Positions 1 to 11,064 of a stretch of 64,000 nt of DNA are shown piece after piece. Below the pieces are notes generated by a model. That model worked only from the letters and a program-made list of their open reading frames with translations. It did not search any database and was not told the origin of the DNA. The DNA comes from Channallabes apus (Eukaryota > Chordata > Actinopteri > Siluriformes > Clariidae). The position numbers and the translations under genes are program-made. The stretch covers positions 28,416,985-28,480,984 of the forward strand of contig CM060106.1 of NCBI GenBank assembly GCA_030522415.1, in the 5' to 3' direction. Every line of letters begins with the position of its first letter. Position 1 is the stretch's first letter.

Positions 1-80
1 CTCGCGCGTGTTACCCTCATTTGCTCTCGGGTCTTTTCCGCGAGCTCTTCCGTTTGTTCCGGGTGCGGATGGAGGCGAAC

Positions 81-2573
81 ATGGCGGCTGAGGGAGATGT
101 GGATTTGGACCTGGAGGCTGACGAGAACTGCACCGGGAAGCCAACGGAAAAACCGCGCAAACACGACAGCGGGGCGGCTGATTTAGAGAGAGTCACCGAT
201 TATGCAGAGGAGAAAGAAATCTCCAGTTCTGACCTGGAGACGGTGAGTCGAGATTCAGTGGAGGCTAACAATGACTGCTGAGTTAGCCGTGTGAGCTAAC
301 CATGTGCGGAGGGACAAACACCCTGCCATGGGGGCTTTATCATGAGGAGCTCTCTCTTTCTCTGGGGCAGATAGAAATATATCTGACTCACACTCGGGTG
401 TTTAAACTGTGGGAGAGTTTCACAAATTCTGCGTGTAAGAAAGTGTCTAACATGCTAACTGATGCTAAACGTGTGTGTGTGGAGTAACGCTGTGATCAAA
501 CCTGCCTAGTGAAAAGCTGGATCCTAAATGACTCTCTATTGGACTTTTGACTTATTTCGTTCCCTATGTAGTGCACTTGTATAGGGAGTATGCGGTGGAA
601 ATGAGAAAAATATTTGACTTAAAAGTTCAAGTAATACTTTGAAAGACTTAATTACATAATTGTAATGACTGATATGGAATTGAAAGTCAAATTAGAAAAG
701 GGATAAAACTTCCATATTTTAATAACATGTAAGTCCAGCATGTCAGTTTTTACTAGTAGTAGTAATAATAATAATAATACCTGAGTATTCTAGCTATAGA
801 TCTGATTCCCATCTCTATCAGAACGAACACTCGGAATGCTTGAAATAACTATTACATAAATCCCAGGTCTGTTACACCCTATTACACTTCTGGAATTTAT
901 ACACTACTGTGTACCAAGTATTGAATATAACTGAACGTAATTATTTGAAGGTTGACTTTTTTTTGTATTAAAAACACTTTTATTGGTCGGATGAAATATG
1001 CTAATTTTTTGAGATAGGGATTTTGGGTTTTCATGAGCTGTATGCCACAATCATCAATATTAAAACAATAAAAGGCTTGAACTACTTCAGTTTGTGTGTA
1101 ATGAATCTAAAATATATGAAAGTCTAATGTTTCAGTACATTACAGAAAATAATGAACTTTATCACAATATGCTAATTTTTTGAGAAGGACCTGTATAATG
1201 TACGCTTCATCTTCCACGTCGTCATTGTTTAACGACAGTTAGAATCCAGTAGGTTACATTATCACCAACTGTACGTTGGTGATAATGTAAAAAAAATCCT
1301 TTTTCTTTTTCCTCCCCAGTCCAGTCTTTCTTAAAAGCAAACATTGAATGCTTCCTTCCCTGATCTTTTCTTGAACTTGAACAAGTGTTTTATTCCATAC
1401 ACTTGACAAGAGTCAAGTCCCATTCAGTACCACTCAACATCTAGAGTTCTAAGCTCCATCACGCCTCAGCTTCCCTGACTTTTAATGCTGACTTTCCAGT
1501 CCAATCTTCCTAAAGAAAACATTAAGTGACTCCTCACTCTAAAAGACTTTTCATTATGGTTTAATTCATGTAATTTAGTAAGGCATGGTAATCATGTGAC
1601 CACCTGTGAGTTAATTTAGTTTGTGGGCAGAGCTATTGTATACATGTATTGAAAACAAAATGAGTGATAACATTGTATAAAACAAATAATGGTATACAAC
1701 TAGTCAAGCAGTTTCATCTGAAAAGAGTGATGTATTTGACTGTTGGTGTTGATCTTCAGTTTGAACTGAACTTTCTAGTCTGAATTTCTCAAGTGTTAGC
1801 GGTAAGGTTATATCATGTAGAGCAGTGGAGATGAGCGATGTCATTTTAACTTAAAAACCGTATATGTAAACGGTAAGAGTGATGGTCATGTGGGTCTTTA
1901 ACAATAATATTGCAGACAGTTATCTTCCTTTTTTCTTACTTTGATTACTAACTACTATACTGTATATCTAAACAGAATTTGGTGACTTATTTTACAAAAC
2001 CAATGCAATGGTAAGAACAGTATTGGATCAGTCGTGAATACGCATTGGTTTGGTTGGATTCAGTTTGATCGAATCCACTTACAACTGATGTTAAAATATT
2101 ATGTGTCTGATGTAATTACCTGTTCATTTATTCATTAAGTTTTCTGCTAATTCCTTTACTGTATGTTTCATCTGCTTTTGTGTTATAGGCCATGTCAGTG
2201 ATTGGTGACAGGAGATCCAGAGAACAGAAGGCAAAACAGGAAAAGTAAGTAGATAGTTGTTGTTTTTATGGGGGGGGGGGTTGTGTTTTAAGTATAGACA
2301 TGGCTAAATGTTTCTCTCTGTTCTCTACAGAGAAAAGGAATTGGCCAAAGTAACAATTAAGAAGGAGGATGTAGAGCTGATTGTAAGTACAATGAAAATT
2401 CATTTATACACAAAGCTGCTGGTTAGAACTTGTACCCCTGCTGAACCCTGATACATAAATTATTTTTTAATGAACAGATGGCTGAGATGGAGATTCCACG
2501 CACCGTGGCCGAGCGCAGTTTGAGGGAACACCTGGGGAACGTTGTGGAGGCTTTGATTGCACTGACCAACTGA
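81..2573 (+). CDS. hypk: HYPK, huntingtin-interacting protein K (4 coding exons, complete, 121 aa)
   Basis: Exons 81-242, 2189-2244, 2331-2382 and 2478-2573 join in frame through GT-AG introns to give 121 residues, matching the short human form. HYPK is a small, largely disordered cytosolic and ribosome-associated chaperone that binds and regulates the NatA N-acetyltransferase (NAA10/NAA15) and lowers polyglutamine aggregation. The product carries the family-typical KPRKHDSGAADLERVTDYAE stretch, then the charged helix AMSVIGDRRSREQKAKQ, and ends in a UBA-like domain (KVTIKKEDVELI through LREHLGNVVEALIALTN). The ATG at 81 was chosen because it opens the conserved MAAEGDVDLDLE start; an in-frame ATG at 21 would add 20 unrelated residues. 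Intron 1 (243-2188) is the only long intron. The gene converges on MFAP1. Family identity is very secure; the role is known from the family. Confidence 0.97.
955..1195 (-). mobile_element. Tc1-like transposon end fragment
   Basis: The segment contains two copies of the phrase ATATGCTAATTTTTTGAGA and ends in GAGAAGGACCTGT. This arrangement is typical of one terminus of a common teleost Tc1 family, with an inner and an outer repeat. Only the terminal region remains, with no transposase. Another decayed Tc1 copy lies near 53540-53990. Confidence 0.6.
1254..1290. repeat. Perfect 16-bp stem-loop in HYPK intron 1
   Basis: Left arm TTACATTATCACCAAC (1254-1269) and right arm GTTGGTGATAATGTAA (1275-1290) are exact reverse complements around the 5-nt spacer TGTAC. 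Confidence 0.9.
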
Positions 2574-2667
2574 ACTGTTAGGACCTAGCTGTGACTGGTA
2601 GCATGGGCATCGGTGTGCCTCTCTCTCTCAGCAGCGACTCTGCTTCACGCTGAATTCTGTTCTCTGT

Positions 2668-2673
2668 AATAAA
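2668..2673 (+). terminator. hypk: HYPK polyadenylation signal
   Basis: A canonical AATAAA lies 95 nt after the HYPK stop codon, before the opposing MFAP1 3' UTR. A GT-rich stretch follows near 2715-2760. Confidence 0.7.
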
Positions 2674-2828
2674 ACAGCTCAGCTGTTCACCAATGCAGTT
2701 CAGCCCTGTCCACCGCTCAGCTTTTGTAAAGACTTCCTTAGTTTTTAGTAACCTTTTTTTGTACAAATATTGAATGTGTGAATAAGACTAAAGGCATGTC
2801 TTGGAATTAAATGTTCCTGATATAGTAA

Positions 2829-2834
2829 TTTATT
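2829..2834 (-). terminator. mfap1: MFAP1 polyadenylation signal
   Basis: TTTATT on the plus strand reads AATAAA on the minus strand, 179 nt past the MFAP1 stop. It leaves roughly 150 bp between the two convergent poly(A) signals, so the HYPK and MFAP1 3' ends nearly meet. Confidence 0.6.
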
Positions 2835-3012
2835 CACAACTAAGATTTTTACAAAAGGTCTGAACAGAACAATTCTGAAAAAGGAATCTATCAGATGTAC
2901 ACAATTAAAATGAAATAAACCAAGATTTGTTGCCACACTGTAACAACTTATCTTCACTGTTGCATACATAAACAGTCTCTGCATCTGTGCTTATAAATGT
3001 CCAGAACATAGC

Positions 3013-6000
3013 TCATGTCTTCCTCTTCTGCACCGTTGGCCGGTCGAACACGTCTCTCACACCCCCTGCCTTCTGTTTGAAGAACTTGCTGTTCTGTGCA
3101 CTCTCCTGAGCCCAAGCGGAGTCAAAGGAGGTGGTATCCTGATCCACCAGATGTGTGTACTTAGTGCGTCCTGACCGACCAAAGTTCTTGACCTGAAAGA
3201 AAATATAGTTCCTTATTACAAATCCATCTTTTAGCTTACGCACGATCACCACCACATTCTAAATACATTGTTTTCTCCACATTTTATTGCTACTGCCAGT
3301 TCCTACACACTTACGTACTGTAATACAGAACACAAAATATTTGAAAGGTGCGAGTCCAAATTGCAAAACGTCCTCAGTGTTGGAGCTAAATCCTCTAACC
3401 ACTAACCAACATAATGCTGAGTGACACCGAACGTTGTAACCACTTAACCGTCCTGAAACAAACTCATTTACATCCCCTCGACTGTGTCTCTCTCCAGGTT
3501 GGAGAGGCTGGATCAGTTCATACATCGTCCCTATGGACTTTATGATCTGCAGTGAGGTGTACCACATTTAATAGAAAGTTTCACTTGATATCTTGGTTAC
3601 TTTGACAGTGTAAACACAAACCAAATAAATCAAAAAGCATCAATTAAACTATGATTGGAGAAAGAAGGAAAAAAAAAAAAAGATTCAAAAGCATTTGTAA
3701 CAGGACCCTCTCATCACATGACCTGGACACACTTTAATCTTGTCACACGCTTTTATCAAACGCTCAGCCTAGCTAAACTTCCACTCCCAAACTATGATAT
3801 TTTAATATATTTTAACACATAACTGGCCCATACACCGTCCAAATTACAGAGAGACAGTTTAAAAACTGAAGCCGAACCAACCTGCATAACTTTAGGCAGA
3901 ATAGTTTTGTTGAAATGGTCCTCAAGTGTTGGTGCACTGAAGTCCCTCTTGAACACATCTTGCTCGTCATCCTAACAAAGAAGCACAGAAACGATTTAGC
4001 ATCAAGGTTTGGAATGTAGGTAATTTCACATCGTATTTATTGATACATCCTGGGGCTCACTCACCATGAAGAAGGCTCCTCTGTGGTAATACTTCTGCAG
4101 GAACTTGTACTTGCCCTTGGTGGCTTTGTTGGTGATGAGTTTGCCATTGACACGGAGTTCAGCTCTACGCTCCTCCTCTGTGAGATTGTGGAATCTCTCG
4201 ATCTCAGCTTTTTCCTTCTCAATTCTAGAAATCAGACAGACAAATGTTGAGACAGATACCACAAAATAAAACACTTTACACCTTGCTCCTTAGACTAAAA
4301 CAAAACTTACTGTTCTCTAGCCTCTCGATCCCTTTTGATTCGCTTCAACTCTCGGACCTTCCAGGCCTCGTACTCCTCTTCCTCATTTTCTCCGTCAGTG
4401 TCCAGGGCATCCAGAGCAGCCAGAGTTCGTTTGTTCTCTTCAAACTCCTTCTTGGCTTCTTCCTCAACGATTTTAAGCGTATAGCGACGCCTCTCCTCTG
4501 CCTGCTTCTTGGTCTCAATTTCCAGCTCCTTCTGTCTCTGTTCTTCAGCCTCACGCTCAGCCACAGTCACCCTGTCCTTCCTGAGAGACACACACACAAA
4601 CAAGTGTTAAACTGTGTTTCAGCAGAAAAACATCCTCCTGGGGAATAAAAATAAATAAATAAAACATTATTAAGTGCGGTTCCTTTAGCGCAAATGCTAA
4701 CTGTTTCCACACTGTACAGTAATTAATACTAATCCACATTAATACTGACAGACATTGAAATTATGACAAGATATGGAATTATGTGGTCAACAAAAATTTA
4801 TTAAATAACCTAGAATATACATTTTAGATTTGCAATTCTTTAAAGTAGCCACCTTTTCCACTGATCTAATGTCCATTCCTTGTGTTTCTTCCCTGTTCTT
4901 CAATTAAAGTAATGGTTTCTTAGCTGTAATTTGATCATTAAGGCCTGACTCACACCTCTGAACAGTAGATTCTAAAATATGTCTGTCGCTTGAACTAAAA
5001 AAAAAAAAATCATGTCTACTTTAATCTGAGGTGCTGTAATCAGTGATGTAAAACAGCTGCAGGGCTGATAGTGGAAAAAATTCCTGAGCCTGAACTTTTT
5101 TTTCCTTGCCCCGAGGTGAGTAGGGGTGGGGGTACTATGTATGCGACGCACTTTTAATACATACAGTGGCTTGCAAAAGTATTCGGCCCCCTTGAACTTT
5201 TCCACATTTTGTCACATTACAGCCACAAACATGAATCAATTTTATTGGAATTCCACGTGAAAGACCAATACAAAGTGGTGTACACGTGAGAAGTGGAACG
5301 AAAATCATACATGATTCCAAACATTTTTTACAAATAAATAACTGCAAAGTGGGGTGTGCGTAATTATTCAGCCCCCTGAGTCAATACTTTGTAGAACCGC
5401 CTTTTGCTGCAATTACAGCTGCCAGTCTTTTAGGGTATGTCTCTACCAGCTTTGCACATCTAGAGACTCTAGAGAAATCTGCCCATTCTTCTTTGCAAAA
5501 CAGCTCCAGCTCAGTCAGATTAGATCTTGCCACAGATTCTCGATTGGATTTAGATCTGGACTTTGACTTTGGGCCATTCTAACACATGGATATGTTTTGT
5601 TTTAAACTATTCCATTGTTGCCCTGGCTTTATGTTTAGGGTCGTTGTCCTGCTGGAAGGTGAACCTCCACCCCAGTCTCAAGTCTTTTGCAGAGTCCAAG
5701 AGGTTTCCTTCCAAGATTGCCCAAATATATAAACAGCCTATGTATAACCCTGATCATCATTATTGTCAAGTGGCTCTTTTTAGATATTTTCATATTTGCA
5801 TTATGCCCCCAGTATTATTCAAGTAAATACAGCATTTTCTTCTCAACATGTTCAGTGCCTAGATTGACATTATTAGCCCATCTTAGTACAATCACTGGAA
5901 GTAAATGCTACAGCCATACCAAGACAGGTCAGTAATACCACTGCTCTGGTTCCCGTGCCGGTTCCCAATTGTGAAACTAGTGCCGCGCTTTTCCACAGAA

Positions 6001-9000
6001 AAAAAAAATTGGTGCCGTGCCCTAAAATAACCACCGAACCGGCCCCTAAACTCTGCTTCCTAGTCGCGAGAACCCGGTACGTCACAAGCGGTGGGCGGAG
6101 TTATGGGGAGCATTTTTTAAAAAATGGCGGCGACCTAAACGTGGCAATAATAGTACTCCAAAGTACACAGGAATTGATTAACTAATTGGTTATCATCCGC
6201 TAATTTCTTACATAAAATGAGAAAAAAAGTGGGTGGGCGATATTAAATGACAGGTCAAGCTCAGCAATGAAGAAGCACAAGCGAATTTTTAAATCAGTCA
6301 CACGATCGGTCATTGAGGGTGGAATATTATGGCGTTATATTCCTGCCACAATTCTGAGTTATTCTGCGCGTGCGGTGTCTCCCCTGCTCGCTCAACACGT
6401 ACGCGCGACTTCTCGATTCTGTGCGCGCTCCACTCTGCCTGCATGCGCGTGCAACATTTATTTTCTGTGCGCGCTCGCTCAACTTTGTTACAAAACAGCC
6501 AATCACGGACATCCACACACTACTGCTGATTGGCTGTTCCTTCTCTATCACCTGCACATCTCAGATCTAGAGAAATGACAGATCAATATCCGTGAACCCC
6601 CCCCCCCCCACAGCACGCCGGAAATCCCGCGTGGTGCTGGAACGCTATCACCCCTGCAGCTGGTCATTCTAATAAAAAGAAACTAACAATCTTCTGCAAT
6701 AGAATCTGATGAGAGTAGTTACTGACATCTACAATTAGTTTGGACAAGCTAAAATACAAGGTGACAAAAAAAAAACGGGAACTTTTTTACAGTGATAAAA
6801 GAAATAAAATGTATTCATAGTAATTGAAACCTAAAACATGCCATTTACGAAACATAGATGGCTTCCTCCTGTGGGAACACATTCTTGAAATCTGCTGTTG
6901 AGATTCCTCATTGACCGCTGCAACATCTCGGCTGGGATACTGTAAATTTCATCCCGAATTCTCTGTTTTAACTCATCCAGGGTTCTTGGTCGAGTCGTGT
7001 ACACTTTACTCTTGTGGTAGCCCCACAAGAAAAAAAAAATGCGGTCCGATAACCCCATGTGATGAAACACCACACCATACGGTCACTTTACTAGCGTGTA
7101 AAGGGCGCTCATGAACTTCATTAGGATTTGTGTCTGCCCAGTAACGGCAGTTCTGCTTATTCACATAACCTGCGAGATGAAAATGAGCCTCATCTGACAT
7201 CCACAACTTGTTTAGAAATTCACCGTCATTGTTTATTTTTATCATTTGTTGACAGAATCCTAATCGTAACTGGTAATCGTTTTCCTTCAGTTGTTGCACA
7301 ACCTGTAGCTTGTATGGATGAAATTTTAAATCAAACAAAAATTCTGCGAACAATTCTCTCTCCCGGGACATTCCAACTGCTGCAGCTTGCTTATGAATTG
7401 AACGCCATGGGCTCCGACTCGCAAACAAGATCAATGTTCGTTGGAGTACGAGCACTTCTTGGTTGTCCTGTTGGTTTCTTCTTTAGGGCAGATCCAGTCT
7501 CTTCAAACTTATTAATCCAACCTTTTATCGCGTGTTTTGATGGAACGACACCATGACGTCCTAAAATTATAAAAACGTCGAAACTCCCTCTGCGCAGCTT
7601 CCAAACTACCATTGTTTTTATAAAACATTTTTATGGTTAACGCACGCTGTTGCCCGTTCCACTGATCCATGATTACTAAAATGGTGGAGTGTTTACTTGC
7701 TAAATGTCACTAACCCGCAGTGCTACCACCTGCTAATGGCTACCAATACGCATCTCAAAAATTCCCGTTATTCTGTCACCTTGTATAAAACATTCTGGGT
7801 TGTTTAACATTTTCTGGATGTCTTCAGTATTAATATACAATTTTGTAATAAAAAAATAAAAAATTATAAAAAGGGGGACAGGTGGGGAAGGTGTGTCCAA
7901 ACATTTGACTGGTAGCCAGGATTGGGGGACGTTACTTTTTAAAGTAACTAATTTCAGCGTTTCTGATAAAAGTAACTAGTTAAGAGTACTTTTCCAGTCC
8001 ACAATTTTATATCTGCAAAGACTGCTGTAATCCACTAGGAAAAACAGTTTATCTACAAATATCCCCGTGACTGTCCTGGGATTAGCATTACATTTTGATG
8101 GAATGTGTAGAATTAATTCTCTCTGCCAACTATTTCTGCCGTTATAACACAACAGATTTCTAGCTGCATGATACAGGTTTGTATGTTTATGGGGTGACCG
8201 GATTTTAAGTGTTTTTGGAACTGATTATTTTACTGTGATCTGTATTATATAATTGCAGGAGCATTGAAAAATGGTCAGTGTTCAGATTTACTGAAAGTTA
8301 CTCCACTCACTTGCGAATGAAGACAGGTTTTAACCGCGGTTCAGCCTCATCCTCGCTGTCTGTGTACTCCTCGTACTCTGACTCGGACTCCGAGTCTTCT
8401 ACAGATTTCCCTTCTTCCTCAACTTCCATGACCTCGGTCTCTTCATTCTTCCTGTCCTGTGCACGCTGCCTCATCATCGCTCGCCGCCTCTCGATTTCCT
8501 ACAGCGATGGTAAAACGTAATTATAGCGACAGTTCACGTGAATTGTTAAAGACAAACATTCATTCAAGTCAATCAGGCCACTGCGTTGTACAAGAGAGAT
8601 GGACTGGTCCCTACTTATTGGTATTGATTACCGCACTAGTGTGCATTCAGGCTTATTTTCATAATGCTCACCTCATCATCAACTTCTTCTTCTTCTTCCT
8701 CCTCATCTTCACTGCTCTCCTCTCGCTCAGGATGCCAGGTTCCCTCATCTGAATCCTCACTGCTCTCAGCAATCAGCTCTGGCTCAGCAATTTGTCTGTG
8801 TCGTGCAAGTCTGACAGGGAAACAAATCTCATGCGTTAATAAACTGCAGTTAATCATTCAGAACACTTAAATAAAATATACACATGCATATATATACAAA
8901 CACACAAATGTTAGGGATGGGAATCACCAGTCACCTCACAATATGACATTGTTTGTAATTTCTTTGTTACAATTTAAAATCTTAAATGTAGCCCATTCAT

Positions 9001-10444
9001 TATAACATTACTTTTCTTACTTAAAAGTTTAACATTTGACCTAAAAGTTAAATTTTTACAGAGCAATCTCGGTTATCCACATAATTCTCATTTCTAAACA
9101 AACTTAGCAAATAATTCACCTCAAACACATGCAATAAAAATGTATAAATAGTTCAGTGTACCACTTGTAGGATTATATAGAAACATTGGCATTTTATTGC
9201 CTCCAAAATCTCAAAACTCAACTTGACCGTGAGTGCAGGTTGAGAGGCTGCGAGAACGCGGGCAAGTGTGGTTTTTAACGTACGTGCTTTTCGAATAATT
9301 AACGATCACTGTGGCACGGAAAATGCAGATCGGTGACTTTTAACTTGCTCAATTTTTGATGTCATAAGAATGTGTTTCTATTGCACCACTCGTAAGCTTT
9401 TGCACTCTGCCAACCAGTTTGTTGGCCAATCGACTGTCAGTGTGGTGATACCCGAATCGCCACACAAAAGAATAAAAAAAGAATACATTTTCCCCCAATC
9501 TCTAACAAAGATACCTTTCTTCAACATCTTCTGACACTCGGTTCATGAGACGGCGAAGACGAGGGTCCGATACGTCCTCCTCCTCCAGTTCCATTTCCGG
9601 TTCGGCCTCTTTGCCTTTCTTAACAAACTGGAAGTCTTCCTCCTCTTCGTCAGAGGACTCCATTGGCGCGTAATCTGGGCGCTTTCCTGAGACATAGCGC
9701 TTGACTTTCACTTTTTCCATAGAAAGTTCACCTATGAATGGTACGGAAGATGAGGTAAGTTACACAAAATCTCTGTGACTACTGCACATCAACAACTTCA
9801 TAATATCAGCTTGGTAATCAAGCTCTTCGAGCATCATTAAATAAATTAAACTTTTAGAATGCATAATCTAATGCTTTTTCACAAATGTTACAAAAACACA
9901 CAGTACACTGTAAGTTATCATTAATAACAAGAACACACTTGTTCATGACTGGGTGTTAATTAAAGCATGGGTGAGGATTATTACGACTAGTGTTTGTACA
10001 ACAATATTGATTTATTCCTTCAGACTGTCAACGACTCAGTCCTGAATGGTTCAGGTCTCCCTACACTAGAGTAAAGTTATAAACATAAGCCTTTGGCCCC
10101 AGTGAGGTTTCACCAACATTAACTAGCATAAGGCTGCGTGCAGTCTTAGCATTAGCTAGCACGTTAGCCAATGCTAATTACTCGATAAAGGAAATAGAAT
10201 TCGCGAATAAGGGACATTTTGTTAACGTTGTGAAAAGTCCTTGATGTGATATAAACACTATATAACTTAAACCGTCGGGACATAAACGCTTAAAGTTAGC
10301 TAAGTAAACAAAACGAAAGCAAAGCGCGACTGTTAGCGCTAACTGTTAGCTTTAGCACTCACCCTTGTCATTTCGCACAGGTACAGCTCCCGCCGTGGAC
10401 TGAATTGGCGGCTGTTTAGCATTTAGGATACTTTGTCCAGACAT
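3013..10444 (-). CDS. mfap1: MFAP1, microfibril-associated protein 1 / spliceosomal B-complex factor (8 coding exons, complete, 441 aa)
   Basis: Minus-strand exons in coding order are 10444-10363, 9731-9515, 8810-8672, 8498-8311, 4580-4311, 4224-4065, 3971-3882 and 3192-3013. All junctions keep frame and give 441 residues, against 439 in human as I recall. Despite its name, the family is nuclear and is an essential component of the spliceosome (tri-snRNP/B complex, partner of PRPF38A). The N-terminal half is acidic, with Asp/Glu/Ser runs such as [14 protein letters not shown]. The middle is a long charged helix rich in Glu/Lys/Arg. The C-terminal part holds conserved blocks [37 protein letters not shown] and [20 protein letters not shown]. 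It ends in a basic KRKT tail. Intron 4 (4581-8310) is swollen by transposons. CRE-like sites lie just upstream of the ATG. Identity is secure. Confidence 0.97.
4760..4965 (-). mobile_element. Tc1-like relic
   Basis: The stretch reads as the reverse strand of a teleost Tc1 transposase region (phrases such as AAGTAGCCACC and CATTAAGGCCTGACTCACAC). It is too decayed to hold an open frame. Confidence 0.55.
5164..5725 (-). mobile_element. Tc1-like element, 3' half of transposase
   Basis: The terminus CAGTGGCTTGCAAAAGTATT sits next to a TA. Reading inward on the minus strand, broken frames give Tc1 transposase C-terminal phrases: a degenerate [14 protein letters not shown] block, [11 protein letters not shown] and [15 protein letters not shown] text ending near 5375. 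The 5' half is missing and stops and frameshifts are present, so it is inactive. Confidence 0.75.
5940..6600. repeat. Dispersed repeat fragment, GC- and CG-rich
   Basis: It opens with CCGTGCCGGTTCCCAATT-type sequence, and a related piece lies at 31592-31790 (both carry CGCTTTTCCAC, GGTACC-like and ACGTCAC/ACGTGACG-like blocks). The part at 6360-6480 is dense in GCGCG and CGCGC dinucleotides. Overlapping open frames here look compositional and I do not call a gene. Confidence 0.4.
6757..7783 (-). mobile_element. Tc1/mariner-superfamily element, 1,027 bp, internally deleted
   Basis: The left end CAAGGTGACAAAAAAAAAAC and the right end GTTATTCTGTCACCTTG are inverted repeats directly flanked by TA on both sides. 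The minus strand encodes pieces of a DDE transposase. They are a helix-turn-helix part (7612-7394, [20 protein letters not shown]), a central part with the first catalytic Asp ([11 protein letters not shown]) and the block [16 protein letters not shown], then a C-terminal part ([20 protein letters not shown]). The second and third acidic residues expected between VIGP and GYHKSKVY are absent, so a central segment was lost. Frameshifts separate the pieces. It cannot encode an active enzyme. Confidence 0.85.
7784..7917 (+). mobile_element. Tc1 3' tail, apparent host of the mariner insertion
   Basis: Directly right of the mariner element the sequence ATTCTGGGTTGTTTAACAT matches the Tc1 tail near 12585, and it ends in GGTGTGTCCAAACATTTGACTGGTA-type terminal sequence. 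This suggests the mariner element landed at a TA inside an older Tc1 copy. Confidence 0.6.
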
Positions 10445-10572
10445 TTTGGACACTTAAAAATGACACCTTAATCTGAATCGTGTTGTTGTTTACTGTCCAA
10501 ACCACAAGTAAGAGACTGCGCAGCTCTGAGATTGTGCCTGCGCAGAAAGCGTTCCAAATAATGCGACGCCTG

Positions 10573-10592
10573 TGACGTCAGCAATGACGTAA
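10573..10592. promoter_or_regulatory. Paired CRE-like sites in the MFAP1 promoter
   Basis: A palindromic TGACGTCA (10573-10580) is followed 4 bp later by TGACGTAA (10585-10592), about 130-150 bp upstream of the MFAP1 ATG. These match CREB/ATF recognition sites, and their use here is inferred from position. Confidence 0.5.
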
Positions 10593-11064
10593 CCAACCAG
10601 CATACTGGGCTTAGAGCTGAAGATTTTTGAACATGTATAAATGACTTGTGCGCTTGCGCACATTTGATTAATGTCGGGCTGTAAACGGGTTCGGACTTTT
10701 AAAAGGCTGTCAATCAAAATGTACTTGTCGGGCTCGGGCCCAGTCGGGCCTAACTTTTAAGGCCCGATTACAGCTCTACTAACTGGGCTTCTCTAGTACC
10801 CACTCAGCTATTATTTTTTTAAAGTAAATACAGTATACTGTATATACAGTGCTGTGAAAAGTATTTGCTCCATAAAACAAAAGTAATATTACACAAAGAT
10901 AAACTGAGAAAAGAGTAAATACAAAATGCATTTTGTTTGCCCCTAAAACCTAATGTCTGCGTGGCCAAAACTGGTGCCATCCTCGACTTTTGGCCTTGTT
11001 GGTGACTTAGTCAAAATTGAGAACACACTTAACCAGCATGGCTGCCACAGCATTTTGCATCTGT

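Larger units (their letters stand above)
243..2188 (+). other. HYPK intron 1, with a Tc1 relic and a hairpin
   Basis: No coding signal is visible. It holds a short ATA/ATT-rich patch near 757-780, a Tc1-like end fragment at 955-1195 and a perfect stem-loop at 1254-1290. The rest is AT-rich unique-looking sequence. Confidence 0.7.
4581..8310 (-). other. MFAP1 intron 4, transposon-filled
   Basis: This 3.7-kb intron contains no host exon that I can fit. In order it holds Tc1 fragments (4760-4965, 5164-5725), a dispersed GC-rich repeat piece (about 5940-6600), a C11 tract near 6600, a TIR-bounded mariner-like element (6757-7783) and a Tc1 tail (7784-7917). Confidence 0.8.

Noticed and set aside
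21..80. Upstream in-frame ATG of HYPK at 21
   Set aside because: It would add 20 residues not found in the family; the ATG at 81 starts the conserved MAAEGDVDLDLE.
4244..4648. 134-residue plus-strand frame at 4244-4648
   Set aside because: It is the antisense shadow of MFAP1 exons 5 and 6.
6267..6578. Overlapping open frames in both strands in the GC-rich stretch
   Set aside because: No recognisable domain, no conserved start context, several frames open at once, and the region looks like repeat DNA.
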